37,006 bases of DNA from Acidobacteriota bacterium (GTDB taxonomy: Bacteria; Acidobacteriota; UBA6911). The stretch lies in NCBI GenBank assembly GCA_012719355.1, contig JAAYAM010000002.1:1-37006 (forward strand). The letters run 5' to 3'. Shown here piece after piece: positions 31,478 through 37,006 of this stretch; within the stretch, counting starts at the first letter, position 1; each line of letters starts with the position of its first letter. Position numbers and translations under genes: made by a program. The notes under the pieces are model-generated. The model saw only the letters and a list, made by a program, of their open reading frames with translations. It ran no database searches and was not told the origin of the DNA.

Positions 31478-32575
31478 ATGCGGATTGTCGCAAAAATAGG
31501 AACTTCGACGCTGACCAACGGCACTTCATGCCTGGCTCCGCCGCTGCTGGTCGATTTCGCGCGTCAGACGTCAGAATTGCTCGATGCGGGACACCAGGTG
31601 CTTCTTGTCACCTCCGGCGCTATTGCGCTGGGGCGGGAAAAGCTTGGATTCCCGCAGCTGCCCAAAGACATCCCCGCAAAACAGATGCTTGCGGCAATAG
31701 GACAGTCGCGTCTGATGGCGGTCTATGATCAGATCTTCGGTCTTTATGGGCGGACAGTAGCGCAGATCCTTCTCACCCGCAGAGACCTCGAAAGGAGAAG
31801 GAGCTATCTGAATGCGCGCAACGCCCTCATCGCTCTCGTGGAGCAGAAGGTAGTTCCCATAGTCAACGAAAATGACACGGTCGCTACCGAAGAGATCCGC
31901 GTCGGCGATAATGACAACCTCTCGGCCCTGGTAGCCAACCTCGTCGATGCTGATCTTCTGATCCTGGTGACGGATCAGGCAGGGCTTTACACGGCAGACC
32001 CGCGCAAGGAGTCGGATGCGCAGCTTGTCTCTGAAGTATCGACAGGCGAGATACCTGAGGAGTTGTGGCACGCAGCCGGAGGAAGCGACTCGCGCTTGGG
32101 GACTGGAGGGATGGTGACGAAGCTACAGGCGGCTGATCTGGCAAGGAGATCAGGAGCGGCATGCATCATCGCATCAGGGAAAGAGCACGACATCCTGCTG
32201 CGCCTCGCTAACGGGGAAAAGGTAGGCACCTATTTCACACCGGTCGCATCCTCGATGGAGAGCCGGAAGCGGTATATCTTGTCCGCACGTCGGGCGCCTG
32301 GAGTGTTGAAAGTGGACGACGGAGCCGTCCGTGCGCTACGGCGAGGAGCCAGTCTTCTTCCAATCGGAATGACTGAGGTGAGCGGTACTTTCGGCCGTGG
32401 TGACACCGTGAGAGTATGCGATCCAACGGGCACCGAAATTGCCAGGGGAATAGCCAATTACGACAGCAGCGATCTCGTTAGGATCGTACGCTGCCCCTCG
32501 GACGCGATCGAGGCAATTCTTGGCTATCACTTCGGGGATGAAGTGATTCATCATAACAACATGGTTTTGCTCTAG
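31478..32575 (+). CDS. proB: Glutamate 5-kinase with PUA domain
   Basis: 365 residues from the ATG at 31478 (MRIVAKIGTSTL); an upstream TTG at 31463 is the alternative. The amino-acid kinase fold shows VTSGAIALG, QMLAAIGQSRLM, VPIVNENDTVA, VGDNDNLSALVA, LVTDQAGLYTADPR and GTGGMVTKLQAA. Residues about 275-360 are a PUA domain (GVLKVDDGAVRAL, IGMTEVSGTFGRGDTV). ProB makes gamma-glutamyl phosphate, the first step of proline synthesis, and is normally inhibited by proline. proA follows after 61 bases, so the pair is one unit. Confidence 0.95.
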   Translation: MRIVAKIGTSTLTNGTSCLAPPLLVDFARQTSELLDAGHQVLLVTSGAIALGREKLGFPQLPKDIPAKQMLAAIGQSRLMAVYDQIFGLYGRTVAQILLTRRDLERRRSYLNARNALIALVEQKVVPIVNENDTVATEEIRVGDNDNLSALVANLVDADLLILVTDQAGLYTADPRKESDAQLVSEVSTGEIPEELWHAAGGSDSRLGTGGMVTKLQAADLARRSGAACIIASGKEHDILLRLANGEKVGTYFTPVASSMESRKRYILSARRAPGVLKVDDGAVRALRRGASLLPIGMTEVSGTFGRGDTVRVCDPTGTEIARGIANYDSSDLVRIVRCPSDAIEAILGYHFGDEVIHHNNMVLL

Positions 32576-32576
32576 G

Positions 32577-32610
32577 GGTTCTGCCGCAGGGGCCGCGGAA
32601 CCGCCGGCAG
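32577..32610 (+). promoter_or_regulatory. Stem-loops in the proB-proA spacer
   Basis: GGTT-(CTG)-CCGC (32577-32587) can pair with GCGG-AACC (32595-32602). Alternatively CTGCCG (32581-32586) can pair with CGGCAG (32605-32610). No T-run follows. It may adjust proA translation; evidence is structural only. Confidence 0.3.
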
Positions 32611-32636
32611 ACGGTCTCGTTAAGGACGGAACTGAG

Positions 32637-33902
32637 ATGTTGATCGAACTGGGGAAAAAGGCACGCGAAGCTTCCAGGCTGATGGCGAATGCCGGCACGC
32701 AAGTAAAAGACGCGGCATTGAGCAATCTTGCCGGTCTCATTGAGCAGGAACGTGAGTCGATCCTGGCAGCTAACAGCGCTGATGTTGCAGCCGCACAAGA
32801 GTCTGGACTGAGTGAAGCTCTGATCGACAGATTGATTTTGACAGAAAAGCGGCTGCAAGGGCTTTCCTCCGATCTGCGGCGGCTTGTCGAGCTCCCCGAT
32901 CCTGTCGGAGAATCGTTCGACAGGAGTGTTCTGCCGAACGGGATGGAATTGTGCAAACGCCGTGTCCCTCTGGGTGTCATCGGCATCATCTACGAATCAC
33001 GCCCGAACGTTACAATCGACGTGACCGGACTCGCGGTCAAGACGGGGAATGCGGCGATCCTGCGAGGCGGAAAGGAAGTGATACACTCCAACCGCATTCT
33101 GGTTGATCTGGCACGCAGGGCCCTGGCGCAGAGCGGTCTCCCTGCCTCTGCCGTGCAGTTCATTGACGATCCCGACCGCGCGCTGGTTCTTGAGCTTCTT
33201 CATCTGAATGAATATGTGGACATCGTCATTCCGCGCGGCGGAGAAGGGCTGCATCGCTTCTGCCGCGAGAACAGCCGGATCCCGGTAATAACCGGAGGAA
33301 TAGGGATATGCCATATCTTCGTGGATGAATCCGCCGATCTCGAAAAGGCTTTGCCGGTCATATTCAATGCCAAGACCCAGCGCCCGTCGGTTTGCAACGC
33401 GCTCGACACCCTGCTTGTGCACCGGTCGGTTGCGGCGGCATTCCTCCCGCGCGTTGTCGAGCATCTTGCTCCGGCGGGAGTCACATTCAGGGCGCATCGA
33501 TCAGCCGAACCTTACCTGCGCCAGCGAGAGGCAGCGCTCCCGGAATCGGTTCAGCCTGCGGGATCTGCCGATTTCGACACGGAATGGATGTCGCTCGTAC
33601 TCGGGTTGAAAGTCGTCGATGGGGTGGATGAGGCGATAGCGCACACGAATGCACACAGCATGGGGCACTCAGATTCTATTCTTACTGAAGACGCTGACAA
33701 TGCGGCGAAATGGATCAATGAAGTCGATTCTGCGGCCGTGTATGTCAACGCATCCACTCGGTTCACAGACGGCGGCCAGTTCGGGCTGGGAGCCGAGGTG
33801 GCGATTTCGACGCAGCGCCTGCACTCTCGCGGCCCCATGGGGTTGCGCGAATTGACAACATACAAGTGGATTGCCAAAGGGGCATACCACGTCAGGGACT
33901 GA
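32637..33902 (+). CDS. proA: Gamma-glutamyl phosphate reductase
   Basis: 421 residues; the ATG has AAGGA about 10 bases upstream. Family motifs are LPNGMELCKRRVPLGVIGIIYESRPNVT, GNAAILRGGKE, IPRGGEGLHRF, PVITGGIGICH and QRPSVCNALDTLLVH with catalytic Cys253. Near the end are VYVNASTRFTDGGQFGLGAEVAIST and LTTYKW. It reduces gamma-glutamyl phosphate with NADPH to the semialdehyde that cyclises towards proline. No proC is in view. Its stop (TGA) directly abuts the stop of the convergent gene. Confidence 0.96.
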   Translation: MLIELGKKAREASRLMANAGTQVKDAALSNLAGLIEQERESILAANSADVAAAQESGLSEALIDRLILTEKRLQGLSSDLRRLVELPDPVGESFDRSVLPNGMELCKRRVPLGVIGIIYESRPNVTIDVTGLAVKTGNAAILRGGKEVIHSNRILVDLARRALAQSGLPASAVQFIDDPDRALVLELLHLNEYVDIVIPRGGEGLHRFCRENSRIPVITGGIGICHIFVDESADLEKALPVIFNAKTQRPSVCNALDTLLVHRSVAAAFLPRVVEHLAPAGVTFRAHRSAEPYLRQREAALPESVQPAGSADFDTEWMSLVLGLKVVDGVDEAIAHTNAHSMGHSDSILTEDADNAAKWINEVDSAAVYVNASTRFTDGGQFGLGAEVAISTQRLHSRGPMGLRELTTYKWIAKGAYHVRD

Positions 33903-34382
33903 TCAGACTGTACCAACTTCTGATATTATCGTGACGTAGTTCTTCCCATACTTCTTGGCGCATTTCGGACAGGTCGTATACCACATGAACCATTTCCGGA
34001 GGCTGAGGCCTTTCGACGTCACGATGCTTTCGAAATCCCTGCACCATTTGCCGGTGTCGCGGAACGGTCCTTCATATACTTTGCTGTAAAACCTTCCGCT
34101 CAGAGCCGTGTTCTCTGCTCCCGGTATTTCCCTGTCAACCGCGAGATAGACATCCATGCTCCACCTGGACGTATGGTCGGAAAGGGTCAAGTTATGCTCC
34201 ATTTCCGCTCCGGCTTTTCTCACATTCCTATCGAGTCTCCTCATTACGCTGCCGAAATTCAGAGGTATGTGGAAAACTGTGCGGACTGTGTCCCTGATGA
34301 ATCTCTTTTTGTTCCACTCAAGTATTTTGTCGTCCCACGGCTCGGGATTGAATCTCGGGCAACACTCGGTCTCGTTGTCCAC
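33903..34382 (-). CDS. Conserved protein often annotated as hydrolase, GyrI-like fold likely
   Basis: 159 residues from a GTG at 34382 that has AGGAG nine bases upstream; an earlier GTG at 34445 would add 21 residues with no good ribosome site. Conserved stretches are ECCPRFNPEPWDDK, VFHIPLNFGSVMRR, LSDHTSRWSMDVYLAVD, and FYSKVYEGPFRDTGKWCRDFE, ending FMWYTTCPKCAKKYGKNYV. I know this family from many bacteria, usually labelled hydrolase or hypothetical. The alternating strand pattern suggests a SOUL/GyrI-like ligand-binding fold. The C-terminal CPKC resembles a metal site or a redox pair. No function is established. Confidence 0.7.
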   Translation of the reverse strand: MDNETECCPRFNPEPWDDKILEWNKKRFIRDTVRTVFHIPLNFGSVMRRLDRNVRKAGAEMEHNLTLSDHTSRWSMDVYLAVDREIPGAENTALSGRFYSKVYEGPFRDTGKWCRDFESIVTSKGLSLRKWFMWYTTCPKCAKKYGKNYVTIISEVGTV

Positions 34383-34590
34383 AGCACCTTTCTCCTCAGT
34401 CGCGTTAACCTTCCGATGAAACCAATACAGTAATCCTAAGATCACAAAGCAACATTCTATATCTTTTTAGGAAAGACAGTACCTGGGAATCAGGATTATC
34501 TGGAAAGCGGATTTCGTGACGATTCTCACCGTTTCAATTTCCTTTGAATGTTAGCTTTTAGCCGGAATCTTGACTGGAGGGCCCAGGTTG

Positions 34591-35448
34591 ATGACAAGAA
34601 TCGTGCATGCTCTGGTGAAAAAGGCATTCACTCCTGTAACAATCATGCTGATCCCTCATGGCAATCTCAACGCATTGAACCTGAGAATACCCGTGGTTGG
34701 ATTGGTTGTCTGTCTCCTGATGGCAATGGTCGGCGGCGGATACATCGTTCGCCTTGCAATCAGCAGCCTGGAATACCGGCACGAGCACCAGACCATGGCC
34801 GACAAAGTAAAGTTCTATTCAGAAAGGTTTTCCCAATGGAATTCCACCATGACAGCACTCAGGAAGGTGGAAAGTGAATTCCGCAAGATCTTCTCCCTGG
34901 AATCCAAGGAAGACATCCTGAGAACCGTCGATGTCGACAATCTGTTCATAGGATCCATCGACAGCCCGGACCTGGAGCATGAACTGAAGAAGACGATAGC
35001 AACGGTCGGTGAGATAAAGGAGTATCTGGCGGTGCAGAAGGATATCTTCACCGCCACTCCCCTGGGATATCCCGCCGACGGCAATATCAGCTCCGGCTAT
35101 GGGAAGAGAACAGATCCTATTACCGGTTTGATGGCATTTCACTCCGGGATAGACATCTCCTGCGGGAGGGGGAGCGACATCAGGGCGACGGCCGATGGGG
35201 TCGTGAGCCACTCCGGCTGGGCAAATCAGAGCGGGTACGTGGTGGTAATCGAGCATGGATGCGGTTTCTCAACGGTGTATGCCCACAACAAGTCAAACGC
35301 CGTCAAGGTCGGACAAACAGTCAAAAGAGGCGACATCATCGGCTATGTGGGTTCAACCGGAAGATCGACCGGTCCACACGTGCATTACGAAGTCTGGAAA
35401 GACGGGAAAAGCATCAATCCGTACGAGTATCTCAAGCGGAGATCGTAA
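34591..35448 (+). CDS. Membrane-anchored M23 family metallopeptidase
   Basis: 285 residues from the ATG at 34591, ten bases after GGAGG; a TTG at 34570 is the alternative. One membrane segment lies at about residues 35-57 (RIPVVGLVVCLLMAMVGGGYIV). A coiled region of about 100 residues follows, then the LytM domain with zinc ligands His184 and Asp188 (FHSGIDI) and His265 in PHVHYEVW. TVYAHNKSN holds a catalytic His. M23 enzymes cut peptidoglycan cross-bridges, here on the outer face of the inner membrane. The next gene is a bactofilin overlapping by one base; M23-bactofilin pairs shape the cell wall in several bacteria. Confidence 0.92.
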   Translation: MTRIVHALVKKAFTPVTIMLIPHGNLNALNLRIPVVGLVVCLLMAMVGGGYIVRLAISSLEYRHEHQTMADKVKFYSERFSQWNSTMTALRKVESEFRKIFSLESKEDILRTVDVDNLFIGSIDSPDLEHELKKTIATVGEIKEYLAVQKDIFTATPLGYPADGNISSGYGKRTDPITGLMAFHSGIDISCGRGSDIRATADGVVSHSGWANQSGYVVVIEHGCGFSTVYAHNKSNAVKVGQTVKRGDIIGYVGSTGRSTGPHVHYEVWKDGKSINPYEYLKRRS

Positions 35449-35831
35449 TGTTCGGCAAGGAGACGGAAAAGCTGAAGTCTTTTCTGGGTGCCAAATCTGA
35501 GTTCAAAGGCGAACTGGCCAGCGACGGTATTTTGCGACTGGACGGAACAGTCACGGGAAAGATCGAGGCAGACCAGATAATCCTGAGCGGTACCGCCGTT
35601 ATCAAAGGCGAAGTCATAGCCAAGAAAATCTTCGTGTCAGGGAACGTTGAGGGGATCTTGAGAGCGGAAGATCTGGTCGAAATCCGCTCAAAAGGCAAAG
35701 TAAAAGGGGAAATCATTACCGGCAGATTCCTTGTGCTCGAAGGAGGGGAATTCAACGGCAGAATCCGGATGAACACCACCGATGAGGAGCCTGCCACGGT
35801 CATGCTTCAGCCGTCAGAATCCTACGATTGA
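35448..35831 (+). CDS. Bactofilin
   Basis: 127 residues. The ATG at 35448 overlaps the last base of the peptidase stop (TAATG), which favours it over earlier in-frame codons. The core is a regular beta-helix with short hydrophobic-glycine turns: FKGELASDGILRLDGTVTGKI, LSGTAVIKGEVIAKKIFVSG, VEGILRAEDLVEIRSKGKVKG, LEGGEFNGRIRM. This is the bactofilin (DUF583) fold, which polymerises into cytoskeletal filaments without nucleotide and often recruits a peptidoglycan hydrolase. The M23 gene in front is the natural partner, so local cell-wall shaping is a reasonable inference. Confidence 0.92.
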   Translation: MFGKETEKLKSFLGAKSEFKGELASDGILRLDGTVTGKIEADQIILSGTAVIKGEVIAKKIFVSGNVEGILRAEDLVEIRSKGKVKGEIITGRFLVLEGGEFNGRIRMNTTDEEPATVMLQPSESYD

Positions 35832-35942
35832 ATCTTCCCGCCCGCGTCTCGTCCACTACTCGCTTGTTGCACTGGAGAAGCAGCTGTGCTGTAATCCCGG
35901 GAGTAAATCTCAGACTCATTGCCATACCGACTTGGAGGATCC

Positions 35943-37006
35943 GTGATCAATCCAGCTTCGATTACGCGGCGTGACATCCTGAAAGCGGCGGCTGCTCCCG
36001 TGGTCGCCGGACTGGCGGGCCGGTTTCTCTCAGCGGCGGACTCCCCGCCCAACTTCCTGTTCATCGTCGTCGATGATATGGGATACGCAGACCTTTCCTG
36101 CTATGGCCGCCGTGACTACACGACACCCAACATCGACAGACTGGCTCGCGAGGGAGTGAAACTGACCCAGTGTTACGCAAATTCGTCGGTCTGCTCCGCA
36201 ACACGTGTGGCTCTCATTACCGGACGCTACCAGTATCGTCTTCCGGTCGGACTGGAAGAACCGCTCGGGATAAGAGATGTCGGATTGCCTCCAGAGCATC
36301 CTACGTTGCCGTCGCTGCTGCGGAACAGAGGATACTCAACTATGCTGATCGGCAAATGGCACTTGGGCGCGTATCCGAAGTTCGGACCGCTCAAGAGCGG
36401 TTACGATCATTTCTGGGGATTCAGGGGAGGCGGAGTCGACTACTTCACACACAAGCCGGGAATAGGAGAAGAGGTGCAGGTCGACCTCTGGCAGGATGAC
36501 CAGAGGATCAATCAGCCGGGATACATGACCGACCTTCTCGGCGATCAGGCGGTAAAGGCCATAACACGGTACGCGAAGGAAAAGAAGCCGTTTCTCATAA
36601 GTCTTCATTTCAATGCCCCGCACTGGCCGTGGGAGGGACCTGAAGATGAGGAAGTCTCGCGCACCCTCACGTCGATCTACCATCTCGACGGAGGCTCACT
36701 GAAAACGTATGCGCAGATGGTCCAGCGTCTGGACTATCAAGTGGGGCGGGTCTTGAAGGCGCTGGATACTGCCGGGATTGCGAAAAACACCGTGGTGATC
36801 TTCACCGGAGACAACGGAGGAGAACGTTTCTCCGACAGGTGGCCTTTCACCGGCCTGAAGACGGAGCTGCTGGAGGGTGGACTGCGAGTTCCTGCGCTGG
36901 TCAGATGGCCGGGACGTATCGCTGCCGGAACTGTTTCGGATCAGGTGGCAATCTCGATGGACTGGACGCCCACTCTTCTCGAAATAGCAGGCACCCGTCC
37001 CGATCC
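35943..37006 (+). CDS. Tat-exported Cys-type sulfatase (partial, runs off the right edge)
   Basis: 354 codons are visible from a GTG at 35943 that follows GGAGG by four bases. The N-terminus ITRRDILKAAAAPVVAGLAG is a twin-arginine signal. The sulfatase fold shows FIVVDDMGYADLSCYG with metal-binding Asp pair, the formylglycine site CSATRVALITG with Cys84, IGKWHLG, SLHFNAPHWPW, and FTGDNGGE with the second metal pair. The modification motif is C-x-A-x-R rather than the commoner C-x-P-x-R; Cys types need a maturase, and one is encoded at 27722. It should cleave sulfate esters, perhaps on polysaccharides. The C-terminus is outside the window. Confidence 0.9.
   Translation, partial: MINPASITRRDILKAAAAPVVAGLAGRFLSAADSPPNFLFIVVDDMGYADLSCYGRRDYTTPNIDRLAREGVKLTQCYANSSVCSATRVALITGRYQYRLPVGLEEPLGIRDVGLPPEHPTLPSLLRNRGYSTMLIGKWHLGAYPKFGPLKSGYDHFWGFRGGGVDYFTHKPGIGEEVQVDLWQDDQRINQPGYMTDLLGDQAVKAITRYAKEKKPFLISLHFNAPHWPWEGPEDEEVSRTLTSIYHLDGGSLKTYAQMVQRLDYQVGRVLKALDTAGIAKNTVVIFTGDNGGERFSDRWPFTGLKTELLEGGLRVPALVRWPGRIAAGTVSDQVAISMDWTPTLLEIAGTRPD

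Overview
The window looks like chromosome from an uncultivated anaerobic Gram-negative bacterium. The evidence is several oxygen-sensitive radical SAM and Fe-S enzymes, a radical-SAM sulfatase maturase with a Cys-type sulfatase, aldehyde oxidoreductases of the Desulfovibrio MOP type, lipoprotein and Tat signals, and a bactofilin. GC content is moderately high. Acidobacteriota or Desulfobacterota-like lineages fit, but no phylogenetic marker is present to decide. I saw no rRNA, tRNA, CRISPR array, insertion sequence or phage gene.

Layout. (1) 1-98: start of an exported protein leaving the window on the minus strand, then a gene-poor stretch to 619. (2) 620-8057, plus strand: a surface glycan or glycoconjugate cluster with a LolA-like exported protein, polyprenol-phosphate-type GT2, NodU/TobZ-type carbamoyltransferase, SxtJ-like and DUF5989 membrane proteins, an SGNH hydrolase/acyltransferase and a GT39-like membrane glycosyltransferase with a TPR tail. 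(3) 8064-22623: a molybdenum hydroxylase island. Two MOP-like proteins, each carrying 2x[2Fe-2S] and Moco domains on one chain, head two convergent operons. The plus operon adds a cysteine desulfurase and an IscU/NifU-like scaffold. The minus operon adds a flavin/multi-FeS/HdrB-like oxidoreductase, a zinc-ribbon redox protein, a Tes/TrsS-like radical SAM enzyme, a C_GCAxxG_C_C protein and a PaaK-like AMP ligase. A divergent HTH plus periplasmic-binding-protein-fold regulator lies beside the minus operon. (4) 22630-27500, minus strand: lipoprotein nuclease, ABC-F ATPase, hybrid histidine kinase. (5) 27722-35831: anaerobic sulfatase maturase with SEC-C tail, XdhC, PsiE-like membrane protein, exported metallo-beta-lactamase-fold hydrolase, proB-proA, a GyrI-like family protein, and an M23 peptidase-bactofilin pair. 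(6) 35943-end: a Tat-exported Cys-type sulfatase, cut by the window edge.

How they work together. The most interesting system is the Mo-hydroxylase island. Its minus operon closely resembles the partly characterised gene set around the Desulfovibrio vulgaris MOP gene (DVU1551-DVU1559, from memory) but lacks a methyltransferase and an NTP transferase, and it is paired with a second MOP operon carrying its own sulfur-mobilising genes. I infer that the radical SAM enzyme, AMP ligase and small Cys-rich proteins build or modify something needed by the MOP enzymes (cofactor, sulfur/selenium ligand or substrate), that the dicluster oxidoreductase passes electrons on, and that XdhC at 29077 may help mature the cofactor. 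The sulfatase maturase at 27722 is the plausible activator of the sulfatase at 35943.
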